DNA of 64,000 bases from Aristaeella hokkaidonensis (lineage in GTDB: Bacteria; Bacillota; Clostridia; Christensenellales; Aristaeellaceae). The stretch covers positions 992,001 through 1,056,000 of the forward strand of contig NZ_CP068393.1 in the NCBI RefSeq assembly GCF_018128945.1, given 5' to 3'. This document shows positions 17,691-26,815 of the stretch, piece after piece (position 1 is the stretch's first letter; each line of letters begins with the position of its first letter). Below the pieces are notes generated by a model that was not told the origin of the DNA, ran no database searches, and saw only the letters and a list, made by a program, of their open reading frames with translations. The position numbers and the translations under genes were made by a program.

Positions 17691-20035
17691 CAGAGAGTCA
17701 GAACAAAAAAGAACAGGATATGAAAAAGAATAGCGAACATTCTTTCTACAGCTGGCTGCATTCCTCTTCCAGCATCTGTTTCCTGATGATTCTGGGCACA
17801 TTTCTGATCATTCTCGGACTGTTCTTCTGTATATGCACGCCGAAAAAATACGATCTTCGTGTGGGTACTATTTCCCATGTGACAATTAATGCCACAAAAG
17901 ATGTTGAAGATATTGTTGCGACAGAAGACAAAAGGAACGCCGCTGCTGACAGCGTGGAACCCCAATACGGCTATACACCGGGCGTCAAGGAAGAAGTTAT
18001 GGAAATGCTGTCAAACGCATTCCAGGAACTCCGGAACATACAGCAGTACGGCCTTGAATTAAGAACACAGGACGACGGAACTGTGGTTTCCAACCGCCCT
18101 TTTTCTGAAGAAGAAATTGACCATGCCCTCGCAATGCTGGAGATCCTGTCCCTGAACAACAGGACGCAGCTGACCACTGTCATGCGTGGTGATACCGAAG
18201 AATTTGAAAAAATGGTCACCACGGTTACAAAGGTTGTAGAGAACTCGTTGAGTTCAGGAATCCGGGAAGGACAGGTAGCCCAGGAAATCATGAGTATCAT
18301 GCAGAATGTGGGCTATACGACTGTTGATATTTCCTATATCCAGAATATTATTCCCATCGTTCTGCGTACCTGTATCAAACCGAATATGCCGATCAACCAG
18401 GAGGATTATGAGAGTAACCGGCAGAAGGCTAGGGAAGCTGTGGAACCGGTTATTGTACCCCAGGGGCAGAATATTATCCGTGAAGGCGACAGGATCACCC
18501 TCAATCAGATTGAAATGCTTCGAAGTCTGGGATTCCTGAACGATAATCATTATGATTATTCCGTTTACGGCGGCGCTTTGATTACAACGGTTCTTGCGAT
18601 GGTCGCCCTGATGATGATGCTTCATCTTCTGTTGAAAGACCTGCTGAAGGATATACGCAAGCTGGCGGTCATCCTCATCATCCTGATCCTTTGCTATGGT
18701 TTTGCTTCCATCGCCACTTTACTTCCGAGCCTCTATATTATTCCAATTGCGCTTGGTACTATCCTGGGCACAGTACTGATCGGATACCGGGCGGGTCTTG
18801 TGCTTATGGTTCCGCTTGCGCTGCTTTTTGCCGGCATTACTTCCTGCAACAGCAATACCACCTTCTATGATGTTGTCCTGATTATGGCCAATACGCTTTC
18901 CAGCGGTATCGCAACAGTATGGTTCCTGAAAGGAAGACCGCAGCGTGTGCGCGTATTGGTTTCCGGGCTGATCTCCGCTGTTTTCTGCCTGATTATGATT
19001 GTCGGGATCAAGCTCCTGACGTCCGCTGAGACGCTGAACATGATTCAGACCGGAGTCTGGGCGCTGACGGGGAGTCTGCTGAGCGGAGCACTTGCCGTGG
19101 CACTTCAGCCTGCTTTTGAGGGAGTTTTCCACCTCGCCACGCCCAGCCGGCTTCTGGAAATCACCAACCCGAATCAGCCGCTCATGAAACGGCTTATGCT
19201 TGAAGCTCCGGGCACCTATCATCATTCCATTATTGTGGCCAATCTGGCGGAAGCAGCGGCGGATAAGATCGGTGCCAATGCTTATCTTGCAAGAGCCGGT
19301 GCCTATTATCATGATATCGGTAAACTGAAGCGTCCCGGATATTTCAGCGAGAACCAGCACGGAAACAATCCACATGAAAAAACGGATCCCTATGTATCCG
19401 CGGCAATCCTGACATCCCATACAAAAGACGGCGCGCTGATGGCGCAGAAAGAGCATCTGCCGCCGGAAATTCAGGATATCATCCTGCAGCATCACGGCGT
19501 GACGCCTGTTATGTTCTTCTATCATAAAGCGCTCCAGATGTCAGACGGCAGGCATGTGGATATCAATGATTTCCGTTATGCGGGTCCGAAACCGCGTACC
19601 AGGGAAGCATCCATTGTCATGATGGCTGACAGTATTGAAGCGGCGATCCGTTCCATGAAGGATCCGACACCGAAGGCGATTGACCAGTACATTGAGCGCC
19701 TGATCAGAGGCAAACTCGAGGACGGACAGCTGAGCGAATGCCCGCTTTCCCTCAGCGATATCGACGAGATCTGCACAGCTTTTTCCGGTATCCTGAAAGG
19801 TGTCTATCATGAACGGATCGAGTATCCCAAAGTGGAGAAATATGTCGTTCAGCCTGTTGTGAAGAATGAACCTGCACAGCCTGAGAATCAGAGGGAACAG
19901 AAAACAGAAGAGATTAAACCAGAAGCAGGCACAGCCAGCGAAGAACTTCAGGATAAACAGGCGGAGCATCCCGCTGAGGAAACTCCTGAAGTGACTGAAC
20001 AGAAGAGAAATGAGGAGACGGAAAGTGCTGATTGA
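17687..20035 (+). CDS. pgpH: 7TMR-HD cyclic-di-AMP phosphodiesterase PgpH
   Basis: PgpH (YqfF) is a membrane enzyme that hydrolyses c-di-AMP to pApA. The 782-residue protein shows a first membrane segment near 30-55, a large extracytoplasmic domain (about 60-285), a block of seven membrane helices (about 295-475) and a cytoplasmic HD domain with H-HD-D residues: TYHHS, YYHDIGK and MADSIEA. A charged Glu/Pro/Lys-rich tail (about 725-782) follows the HD domain and looks disordered. ATGA overlap with phoH implies coupling. Its product turns over a second messenger that controls potassium and osmotic balance. Confidence 0.94.
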   Translation: MTESQNKKEQDMKKNSEHSFYSWLHSSSSICFLMILGTFLIILGLFFCICTPKKYDLRVGTISHVTINATKDVEDIVATEDKRNAAADSVEPQYGYTPGVKEEVMEMLSNAFQELRNIQQYGLELRTQDDGTVVSNRPFSEEEIDHALAMLEILSLNNRTQLTTVMRGDTEEFEKMVTTVTKVVENSLSSGIREGQVAQEIMSIMQNVGYTTVDISYIQNIIPIVLRTCIKPNMPINQEDYESNRQKAREAVEPVIVPQGQNIIREGDRITLNQIEMLRSLGFLNDNHYDYSVYGGALITTVLAMVALMMMLHLLLKDLLKDIRKLAVILIILILCYGFASIATLLPSLYIIPIALGTILGTVLIGYRAGLVLMVPLALLFAGITSCNSNTTFYDVVLIMANTLSSGIATVWFLKGRPQRVRVLVSGLISAVFCLIMIVGIKLLTSAETLNMIQTGVWALTGSLLSGALAVALQPAFEGVFHLATPSRLLEITNPNQPLMKRLMLEAPGTYHHSIIVANLAEAAADKIGANAYLARAGAYYHDIGKLKRPGYFSENQHGNNPHEKTDPYVSAAILTSHTKDGALMAQKEHLPPEIQDIILQHHGVTPVMFFYHKALQMSDGRHVDINDFRYAGPKPRTREASIVMMADSIEAAIRSMKDPTPKAIDQYIERLIRGKLEDGQLSECPLSLSDIDEICTAFSGILKGVYHERIEYPKVEKYVVQPVVKNEPAQPENQREQKTEEIKPEAGTASEELQDKQAEHPAEETPEVTEQKRNEETESAD

Positions 20036-20915
20036 ATGGGATGTCCGTAATGAGATTGATTCTGCCATTATGGAACGAATGAAGACAGCAGCCGACCTTT
20101 GCCTGAAATGTGAAAACGTGACCATTCCCTGTGCCGTTACTGTATGCCTGTGTGATGACGCCATGATTGCGGATATCAACAGGCAGTACAGGGGAATTGA
20201 CCGTTCAACGGATGTGCTTTCTTTTCCTTCGGTCAATTATCCGTTGGGCAAAACAGCCGGCGACAGTGAAACGCTGCTCAGGCAGGAATACGACGATGAG
20301 TATGATGCCGCTTTTCTCGGTGACCTGTTTATTTCTGTACCTCATCTGATCGCTCAGGCCCGGGAATACGGCCATACCGTTAAAAGAGAAGCAGTATATC
20401 TCCTGGTTCACGGTATCTGCCATCTGATGGGATATGATCATATAGAGGAATCCGATAAGGAAAGGATGAGAGCGATGGAGGAAAAGATTCTTGCAGCAGC
20501 GTCCGTCAGCAGGGAAGAGACTGATGCTGTGGATGATCAGCTCCTGCTTTCCAAAGCCAGGGAAGCCATGACCAGAAGCTATTCACCTTATTCCTCCTAT
20601 CCTGTAGGAGCGGCGCTACACAGCACGGACGGCAGGATTTTTACAGGCTGCAACGTGGAAAATGCTTCCTTCGGCCTGACTAACTGTGCTGAAAGGACAG
20701 CAGTTTTCAAGGCTGTCAGTGAAGGAGTCCGTTCCTTCGACGTACTTGCGATTGCAGCGAAAACAAAAGCCTGGCCCTGTGGCGCGTGCAGGCAGGTACT
20801 CAATGAATTTGCCCCGGATCTCAGGATTCTAGTTACATGGGATGACCATGTGGAGGAAAAAACGCTGAAGGAACTGCTTCCGGAGGGCTTCGGTCCCCAC
20901 AGCATGGAACATTGA
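20025..20915 (+). CDS. ybeY-cdd: Fusion of endoribonuclease YbeY and cytidine deaminase
   Basis: A single 296-residue frame contains two complete enzymes. Residues 1-155 are YbeY, the zinc-dependent RNase for 16S rRNA 3' maturation and ribosome quality control, with the HGICHLMGYDH motif. Residues 165-296 are cytidine deaminase, with CNVENASFG, catalytic Glu in CAERTAVF and zinc cysteines in PCGACRQV. In Bacillus these are separate genes with dgkA between; here dgkA is missing and the others are joined. GTG at 20025, seven bases after GAGGAG, is preferred to the ATG at 20010, which overlaps that site. It overlaps pgpH by 11 bases. Confidence 0.9.
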   Translation: MLIEWDVRNEIDSAIMERMKTAADLCLKCENVTIPCAVTVCLCDDAMIADINRQYRGIDRSTDVLSFPSVNYPLGKTAGDSETLLRQEYDDEYDAAFLGDLFISVPHLIAQAREYGHTVKREAVYLLVHGICHLMGYDHIEESDKERMRAMEEKILAAASVSREETDAVDDQLLLSKAREAMTRSYSPYSSYPVGAALHSTDGRIFTGCNVENASFGLTNCAERTAVFKAVSEGVRSFDVLAIAAKTKAWPCGACRQVLNEFAPDLRILVTWDDHVEEKTLKELLPEGFGPHSMEH

Positions 20916-20929
20916 ACAGGAGAAAATCT

Positions 20930-21826
20930 ATGAATCAGAAAGCAAAAAGCTATCATTCCGGATTTGTGACTATCATTGGAAGACCCAATGTGGGGAAGTC
21001 TTCTCTGATGAACAGAATGATCGGAGAAAAAATCGCAATAGTATCCAGTAAACCCCAGACCACCCGCAGCCGGATTATGGGTGTGCTGTCGAGACCTGAG
21101 CACCAGATCGTTTTCCTGGATACGCCCGGAATTCATGATCCACGGACAAAACTCGGGGAATATATGATGCATTCGGTTCGCGATGCCATGGACGGTATGG
21201 ACGCCGTACTGGTGCTTTTTGATGTCACTCATATTACGGAGAATGATCTGCGTGTTGCTGAGGGAATGAAGGAGAAAAAGGTTCCTGTCATCCTGGCACT
21301 GAACAAGATCGATCTGGCGACACCGGAGCAGATCCTTGCGGCTACGGCCAAGGCAGCGGATACAGGATTTGAGGAGATTATCCCTGTTAGCGCCAGGACC
21401 GGAGACGGTGTGGAGGAACTGATCACAAGCCTTGAAAATCACCTGCCGGAAGGACCTCAGTATTTCCCGGAAGATATGATTACAGACCAGCCGGAGCGGA
21501 TTCTGTGCGCCGAAATTATCCGCGAAAAAGCGCTTCGTCATCTCCGGGATGAAGTGCCGCACGGGATCGGTGTGGAAATCATGAAGATTGAGGCGCTCAG
21601 TGATAAACTGACTGAGATTAACGCTACCGTATATTGTGAACGGGCTGCCCATAAAGGTATTATTATCGGTAAAAACGGAACCATGCTTCAGACCATCGGT
21701 ACTGAAGCACGGCTCGATATTGAAAAACTGATGGATACTCACATCAATCTGAAATTGTGGGTAAAAATCCGTCCTGACTGGCGCAACAATGCGTCCGATC
21801 TGAAGAATCTCGGTTATGACAGCTGA
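20930..21826 (+). CDS. era: GTPase Era
   Basis: Era is an essential GTPase that binds 16S rRNA during 30S assembly. The 298-residue protein has G1 GRPNVGKSS, the G2/G3 segment with DTPGIHDP, G4 NKIDLA and a C-terminal KH domain (around GKNGTMLQTIGTEAR). The ATG at 20930 follows AGGAG; an upstream TTG at 20912 lies before the site. It closes the phoH cluster and shares the pathway with YbeY encoded directly before it. No strong terminator is seen; only an imperfect repeat follows. Confidence 0.96.
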   Translation: MNQKAKSYHSGFVTIIGRPNVGKSSLMNRMIGEKIAIVSSKPQTTRSRIMGVLSRPEHQIVFLDTPGIHDPRTKLGEYMMHSVRDAMDGMDAVLVLFDVTHITENDLRVAEGMKEKKVPVILALNKIDLATPEQILAATAKAADTGFEEIIPVSARTGDGVEELITSLENHLPEGPQYFPEDMITDQPERILCAEIIREKALRHLRDEVPHGIGVEIMKIEALSDKLTEINATVYCERAAHKGIIIGKNGTMLQTIGTEARLDIEKLMDTHINLKLWVKIRPDWRNNASDLKNLGYDS

Positions 21827-21850
21827 TCGAAAAACAGCTGATCTGTCATC

Positions 21851-23029
21851 TCATCTGAAAACCTGATATATACCGCACTTCAGGTATTCGGTTTCACGGG
21901 CATAGGGCAGGATTGGATGATCTTTTCCCTGTGTCCTGAATTCTACCTGCCTGAGCAGTACTTTTGCGTCTTTTGCCGCGTCAAGCACCATCGTCCTGAA
22001 CATTTCCGGCAGCACATGCTGGCTGCAGGAACATGTGATCAGGTACCCGCCTTCGCGGATCATTTTCATGGCGCGCAGATTGATTTCCTTATAACCCCTC
22101 AGCGCACTGTCCACAGCATTGCGTGATTTGGTAAAGGCAGGGGGATCCAGAATAATCACATCATACTTTTCGCCTTTGCGGCTCTGCTCAGAAAGAAGAT
22201 CAAACGCGTTCGCCGCCACAAAATGTACCCTGTCTTCCAGGTGGTTCAGCGCAGCGTTTTCGGCAGCACATTCACAGGCAAATTCGCTGATGTCCACGCC
22301 TGTCACTTCAGAGGCGCCGTAATGTCCCGCATGCAGTGCAAAGGATCCGGTATGGGTGAAACAGTCCAGCACCTTCTGCCCCTTCACAAAGGGAGCAATG
22401 GCGGCGCGGTTCTCCTTCTGGTCCAGGAAAAAGCCGGTTTTCTGGCCTTCTTTCACATCAACCCAGAATTTGACGCCGTTTTCGCACATCTGTACTCGGT
22501 CCGGTACTTCGCCGTACAGCAAACCGGTACACATTTCAAGACCTTCCAGTTTGCGGACCGGTACGTCATTTCTTTCCCAGATGCCCCGTGGATGCACTTC
22601 TTCCACAAGCGCGTCCACGATATCCTTTTTAAACCGTTCCATTCCCAGCGCCAGGCACTGCAGCACCAGAACATCATCAAAGGCATCCACAATCAGCGCA
22701 GGAAGCCTGTCGCTTTCAGCAAATACAAGACGGCAGCTTTTCAGATCCGCAAAGGTACGACGGTATTCCACTGCTTCATGGATTCTGCGGAAAACCAGGT
22801 CACGATCCACTGCTTCTTCTTCATTGTAGGTCATGATCCGCAGGGCAATCTGGCTGTTGGGATTATAGTATCCTCTGGCCAGGAACTTTCCTTTGGAACT
22901 GATGATATCCACAATGTCCCCGGCGGCACAACCGTTCAGTTCCTTTTCGATATCGCTTTTGAAGATCCAGGGGTGAAGGGTGTATACACGTTTTTCTTTG
23001 CCAGGTTTAAGCTGTATGGTAGGGATCAT
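21851..23029 (-). CDS. RlmI-like class I SAM rRNA methyltransferase
   Basis: This 392-residue protein has an N-terminal PUA-like domain (about 1-75, TLHPWIFKSDI), a RlmI-type middle segment and a Rossmann methyltransferase core with VLDCFTHTGSFAL (SAM binding) and DPPAFTKS (catalytic/NPPF-like region). Related E. coli RlmI methylates C1962 of 23S rRNA; the exact site modified here is unknown. Length is normal. Its ATG overlaps the GNAT stop codon by four bases, so both come from one message. Confidence 0.88.
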   Translation of the reverse strand: MIPTIQLKPGKEKRVYTLHPWIFKSDIEKELNGCAAGDIVDIISSKGKFLARGYYNPNSQIALRIMTYNEEEAVDRDLVFRRIHEAVEYRRTFADLKSCRLVFAESDRLPALIVDAFDDVLVLQCLALGMERFKKDIVDALVEEVHPRGIWERNDVPVRKLEGLEMCTGLLYGEVPDRVQMCENGVKFWVDVKEGQKTGFFLDQKENRAAIAPFVKGQKVLDCFTHTGSFALHAGHYGASEVTGVDISEFACECAAENAALNHLEDRVHFVAANAFDLLSEQSRKGEKYDVIILDPPAFTKSRNAVDSALRGYKEINLRAMKMIREGGYLITCSCSQHVLPEMFRTMVLDAAKDAKVLLRQVEFRTQGKDHPILPYARETEYLKCGIYQVFR

Positions 23030-23535
23030 TTTGGATTCTCCTCCGTCAGATTGATTGTGTAAACCAGCCGGTCTTCCTTCTGACCGTCCGGAAGTTCAAA
23101 GGAAGCAGAAATTCTTTCGGTTAACTGGAATCCCAGTTTTTCAAAAACCCGAATCATTCTTTTGTTTCTTCCCATTGTATCGCCGATCAGGGTTTTCATG
23201 CCGTACAGATCCCGGGCGGCCTCCATACCAAGACGGATTGCTTCGGTGCCGATTCCACGGTTCTTGCAGCTGTCATTCTGAAGGATAATGCCGAACTCGC
23301 AGACACCTTTCTCCCGGTTCATTCTTTTCAGCTGAAAGGAACCGACAGGCTGGTTGTCCTGGAATATACCGAAGTGGACATAGTCATCCCTGTATCCGTC
23401 ATGATTATAGGCATAGGACCGGGAAATCTGCTCCTTATTATAATGGAAAGGGGAAGGATCCATCATCGGATCAGATTCGTAATGTCTGAAAAACTGATGG
23501 TATTCTTCTTCCGTAAAGGTCCGCAACTCGATCAT
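23026..23535 (-). CDS. GNAT family N-acetyltransferase
   Basis: This 169-residue protein has the GNAT fold signatures: an internal acyl-CoA loop in NRGIGTEAIRLGMEAA (Q/RxxGxG/A type) and a late strand with GRNKRMIRVFEKLGF. It resembles the RimJ/RimL-type acetyltransferases of proteins or small amines; the substrate is unknown. ATG at 23535 is chosen because the 74 codons before it are not protein-like and lie in the divergent promoter region. The ribosome binding site (AAAGGACGG) is distant at about 12 bases. It overlaps the following rRNA methyltransferase by four bases. Confidence 0.85.
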   Translation of the reverse strand: MIELRTFTEEEYHQFFRHYESDPMMDPSPFHYNKEQISRSYAYNHDGYRDDYVHFGIFQDNQPVGSFQLKRMNREKGVCEFGIILQNDSCKNRGIGTEAIRLGMEAARDLYGMKTLIGDTMGRNKRMIRVFEKLGFQLTERISASFELPDGQKEDRLVYTINLTEENPK

Positions 23536-23543
23536 GAATAAAC

Positions 23544-23573
23544 TTGACCGTCCTTTCAGGCACAATGTATAAT
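23544..23573 (+). promoter_or_regulatory. Promoter of the small Cys-rich gene
   Basis: TTGACC (23544-23549) and a consensus TATAAT (23568-23573) have an 18-base spacer. The box lies 27 bases upstream of the ATG at 23600, so the leader is very short. The reverse complement also contains TATTAT, so the GNAT gene may share this region for its own promoter. Confidence 0.65.
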
Positions 23574-23599
23574 AGGTCAAACAGGAGGTGTTCCGGACG

Positions 23600-23797
23600 A
23601 TGGCTGTGCATAAGCAGTGTGTGCTGTACGACAGGGAGTGTATAGGCTGCGGTGAGTGTGACCGCTGCGATCTCGATCCGGAAAAGATCTGCGACAACTG
23701 CATGAAATGTGTCAGGGGAGATGCTGAATACCGGGGCATCAATATTGACGGCATCATGCTTGAACAGGAAAACGACAGCCGTAACAGTCTTTCCTGA
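23600..23797 (+). CDS. Small Cys-rich protein, possible iron-sulfur or zinc binder
   Basis: This 65-residue protein is short but credible: consensus TATAAT promoter, AGGAGG site 11 bases upstream and an unusually dense cysteine pattern. Residues 12-38 hold CIGCGECDRC followed by CDNCMKC, together with a CVL near the N-terminus, giving eight cysteines in about 30 residues. This can bind one 4Fe-4S cluster or two zinc ions. The tail is acidic and lacks a membrane segment. It is transcribed alone, divergently from the GNAT gene. Function unknown. Confidence 0.72.
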   Translation: MAVHKQCVLYDRECIGCGECDRCDLDPEKICDNCMKCVRGDAEYRGINIDGIMLEQENDSRNSLS

Positions 23798-23873
23798 CAA
23801 GGCTGTACAGCTTATTTATTATATCGGTCGTCTTATCTTTTTGCAAATAATATAACGAAAGGTTTCGTGAGCC

Positions 23874-25493
23874 ATGAAAATCACTTTTATCGGTGCCGCG
23901 CATCAGGTTACAGGCAGCTGTACCCTTGTTGAATGGATGGATAATCGTTATTTCCTTGTGGATTACGGCATGGAGCAGGGCGAAAACGACTTTGTCATGG
24001 AGGAACTGCCGGTTGCTCCGGGACAGATTGAATATGTATTTCTGACCCATGCCCATATTGATCATTCCGGCATGCTGCCACTGCTGTATAAAAGAGGATT
24101 CAGGGGAACGATCTATGCGACAGCGGAGACAGAAAACCTCTGTTCCATCATGCTGGCTGACAGTGCCCATATCCAGGAAACTGACGCTGCCTATGAAACA
24201 AAGAAAAACCTCCGGCACAGCGGAGCGGTTGTGGAACCGCTGTATACAAGCGAGGACGCTGCCGAGACGATGGACTTGTTCAAACCCTGTGAATACGGCG
24301 AAGTTTATATGGTGGATGAAGGCCTTTCCGCCCGCTTTTCCGATGCGGGCCATCTGCTCGGCTCTTCCTTTGTGGAGCTGTTCCTGGAAGACCGCGGGGA
24401 AAGGCGGAAACTCGTGTGTTCAGGCGATGTGGGCAATCTTGATCAACCGATCATTAATAATCCGCAGCCGGTAAAAGAGGCGGATTATCTGCTGATTGAA
24501 TCGACTTACGGCACACGGATCCACGAAACGGTCAATCCGCCGATACCAGCACTCACAGAGATACTCAGGGAGACGTTCGGCAGGGGAGGCAGTGTGATTA
24601 TTCCTTCCTTCGCTGTCGGCCGCACGCAGGAACTGCTCTATTTCTTCCGGGAAATCAAGCAGAAGCACCTGCTTCCGGAATTTGAGTCTTTTCCTGTTTA
24701 TGTGGACAGTCCGCTGGCCAATGAAGCCACAGCTGTGTTCCTACAGTGCAGCCAGGTATGCCTGGACCCGCCGACCAGGGAAATCATGGCTGAAGGCCAG
24801 AATCCCATCTGGTTTGACGGATTGTATACAACCGTTTCCTCAGATGAATCAAAAGCGCTGAACGCTGATAAAACGCCCAAAGTAATCATTTCATCCGGCG
24901 GAATGTGTGAAGGCGGACGGATCCGTCATCATCTGAAGCATAACCTGTGGGACAGCCGGAATACGATTCTTTTTGTCGGTTACCAGGCCAACGGAACGCT
25001 TGGCCGGATTATCTATGACGGGGCGGAATCCGTTAAAATTCTCGGTGAGGAAATTGACGTCAAAGCCCGGATAGCCCTGCTTCAGGGGATTTCCGGACAT
25101 GCGGACAGGGACGGCCTCATTGGATGGTTGTCTGCTTTCGAAAAGAAGCCTTCCTATGTGTTTGTCAATCATGGAGATAATCTGTCCTGTTCCGGTTTTG
25201 CCTCGTATGTGCAGGAAAACATGGGACTCCAGTCTCTTGCTCCGTATTCAGGCTCCGAATTTGATCTCCTGAAAGGGGAGTGGATCCGCCTGACGGAGCC
25301 TGTGATCAAAAAGAAATCCTCTGCATCCGGAAGCAGTACATCGGCAGCAAAGGATAAAAAGAATAAGGCTTATACGGATCTCAGGGTGGCTGTATCCGCG
25401 CTGGAAAGATATACTGAACAGCTGAAGGGACACGCAAACAGCGAGATCAAGCAGCTGACCAAAAAGATTCTCGATCTGATGAAAAATAAATGA
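23874..25493 (+). CDS. Beta-CASP metallo-beta-lactamase RNA hydrolase (CPSF-like)
   Basis: The 539-residue protein has the metallo-beta-lactamase HAHIDHSG motif (about 58-65), further conserved Asp/His elements, and the beta-CASP domain with the metal-binding SGHAD near residue 400. The family includes bacterial YSH1/CPSF73-like RNA hydrolases. In bacteria, roles range from RNase J-like decay to maturation of tRNA; no RNase J-specific domain is seen. A lysine/serine-rich linker (about 470-490) precedes a short helical C-terminal segment. It ends nine bases from the convergent Xer gene. Confidence 0.86.
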   Translation: MKITFIGAAHQVTGSCTLVEWMDNRYFLVDYGMEQGENDFVMEELPVAPGQIEYVFLTHAHIDHSGMLPLLYKRGFRGTIYATAETENLCSIMLADSAHIQETDAAYETKKNLRHSGAVVEPLYTSEDAAETMDLFKPCEYGEVYMVDEGLSARFSDAGHLLGSSFVELFLEDRGERRKLVCSGDVGNLDQPIINNPQPVKEADYLLIESTYGTRIHETVNPPIPALTEILRETFGRGGSVIIPSFAVGRTQELLYFFREIKQKHLLPEFESFPVYVDSPLANEATAVFLQCSQVCLDPPTREIMAEGQNPIWFDGLYTTVSSDESKALNADKTPKVIISSGGMCEGGRIRHHLKHNLWDSRNTILFVGYQANGTLGRIIYDGAESVKILGEEIDVKARIALLQGISGHADRDGLIGWLSAFEKKPSYVFVNHGDNLSCSGFASYVQENMGLQSLAPYSGSEFDLLKGEWIRLTEPVIKKKSSASGSSTSAAKDKKNKAYTDLRVAVSALERYTEQLKGHANSEIKQLTKKILDLMKNK

Positions 25494-25502
25494 TCTGGTG
25501 TC

Positions 25503-26600
25503 TTATTCCTTCCGGAAATCGGGATCGCCCGGCAGATGGACATGTTCCGCTGCCATACGGCGTCTTGCATCAGTCATATCCGCGTAATGCTTTCTGGTCG
25601 TATCCACGGAGGTATGGCCAAGCACATCTGCGACAAGATAAATATCGCCCGTCTCATTATAAAGGTTTGTTGCATAGGTGCTGCGCAGTTTATGCGGGCT
25701 TATCTTTGATTTCAGCGGCGCAGCCACAGCCGCATATTTCTTGACCAGGTTCTGAACGGCCCGCTGTGTGATTCTTTTGCGCTGAAGGCTCAGGAATAAA
25801 GCGTCTTCATGGCCTTCCACAGCCTCTGTATGTGACCGTTCCTGCATGTAATCCGCCAGCGCTTCGGCTACTTCAGGAGGGAAATACAGAACGACCTGAT
25901 TGCCACCCTTACGGGTGACAATAAAGGCGTTGTTTTCCAGGTCCACGTCTCCGATATTGATTCCCACGCACTCGCTGACACGGATTCCGGTTCCGAGGAA
26001 GAGGGAAAGGATGGCATAATCCCGTTTTGCTGTGATTTTCTGGAATTTCTGCTGATGATCTGTCAATTGATCACCGCTCTGGGCCAGTTCAAGCATCCGG
26101 GACATTTCATTTTTGTTCAGGCGGATAATGGGTTTCTCGTGAATCTTGGGGAGGGGAACCAGCTCGGTCACATTGGAGGAAATACGCTGGTTTTTGAAAA
26201 GATAATCATAGAATGAACGAATGGAGCAAAGCTTTCTTTTAATGGCCAGTTCATGATTGACATATACTTTGTTAGGTACCGAATCATCATCCGTACTTTT
26301 CAAATAGTAGGTCAGGTATTCGGTGTAGGCGACAATGTCCGTCCTGTCCAGTTTTTCGAGGTCAGCGTCGTTCATCAGCCTGGGGGGCTTATCGGCGAAC
26401 TGAACACGTTCATCATGTAAAAAGGAGAAAAATGTGTTCAGATCGATAGCGTATGCCAGCCTGGTCAGCGTGCTGGTGGATATAGCAATCGAACGAAGAA
26501 AATCACCGCAGGCCTGAGGGAGCTCGCGGGTGATATCACGAATCTGCAGAATGCGTTTAGCATCCATCTCTTCTCTGTAACGGTTGACGTGCTCAGCCAT
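25503..26600 (-). CDS. Xer-type tyrosine recombinase
   Basis: This 365-residue tyrosine recombinase has an N-terminal SAM-like DNA-binding domain (about 20-160) and a catalytic domain with the RHRY set: Arg in GTGIRVSE, HKLRST, the LGHTSVDTT His and a terminal Tyr in RKHYADM. Xer proteins resolve chromosome dimers at dif or act as integrases. It is longer than a typical XerC (about 300). In Bacillus the xerC-like codV sits between trmFO and hslV; here that site is empty and this gene is about 4 kb away, so it may be the displaced copy. The ATG at 26600 follows GGGAGGC. Confidence 0.88.
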   Translation of the reverse strand: MAEHVNRYREEMDAKRILQIRDITRELPQACGDFLRSIAISTSTLTRLAYAIDLNTFFSFLHDERVQFADKPPRLMNDADLEKLDRTDIVAYTEYLTYYLKSTDDDSVPNKVYVNHELAIKRKLCSIRSFYDYLFKNQRISSNVTELVPLPKIHEKPIIRLNKNEMSRMLELAQSGDQLTDHQQKFQKITAKRDYAILSLFLGTGIRVSECVGINIGDVDLENNAFIVTRKGGNQVVLYFPPEVAEALADYMQERSHTEAVEGHEDALFLSLQRKRITQRAVQNLVKKYAAVAAPLKSKISPHKLRSTYATNLYNETGDIYLVADVLGHTSVDTTRKHYADMTDARRRMAAEHVHLPGDPDFRKE

Positions 26601-26653
26601 CAGAAACAGCCTCCCAAGCCCTGTTGATGAATCAAAAGGATCTTTTACAGTTA

Positions 26654-26687
26654 AACTATTCGTAAAACTGTGGTTTAGCGAATAGTT
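26654..26687. repeat. Inverted repeat in the Xer gene leader
   Basis: AACTATTCG (26654-26662) and CGAATAGTT (26679-26687) are perfect reverse complements with 16 bases between, which can pair further (AAAC with GTTT). It lies 15-48 bases downstream of the promoter -10 box, that is inside the transcribed leader of the recombinase gene, and about 55 bases from its ATG. It could be a protein-binding operator, a recombinase site, or a leader hairpin. Confidence 0.75.
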
Positions 26688-26701
26688 ATATATTTGTAAC
26701 C

Positions 26702-26730
26702 ATCATACCATCAGCCCGGAAATCTGTCAA
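26702..26730 (-). promoter_or_regulatory. Sigma-A promoter of the Xer recombinase gene
   Basis: TTGACA (26725-26730) and TATGAT (26702-26707) on the minus strand are separated by 17 bases. The leader is therefore about 95 bases long, and carries the inverted repeat at 26654-26687. The remainder of this non-coding stretch up to 26815 is AT-rich with no clear terminator. Confidence 0.82.
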
Positions 26731-26815
26731 TGCTCCTCCCGTTTGACGCAGGATTTCATTTTTTTGCTTTACCTGCTTGAAACATATTCGGAAGCTGTTA
26801 AACGCAGAATTGAAA

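Noticed and set aside
20010..20024. ATG at 20010 as start of ybeY-cdd
   Set aside because: The Shine-Dalgarno GAGGAG lies just after it, and GTG at 20025 is correctly spaced.
21822..21852. Repeat CAGCTGAT after era as terminator
   Set aside because: It is a direct repeat with a bulged stem and lacks a U-tract, so it is not a convincing intrinsic terminator.
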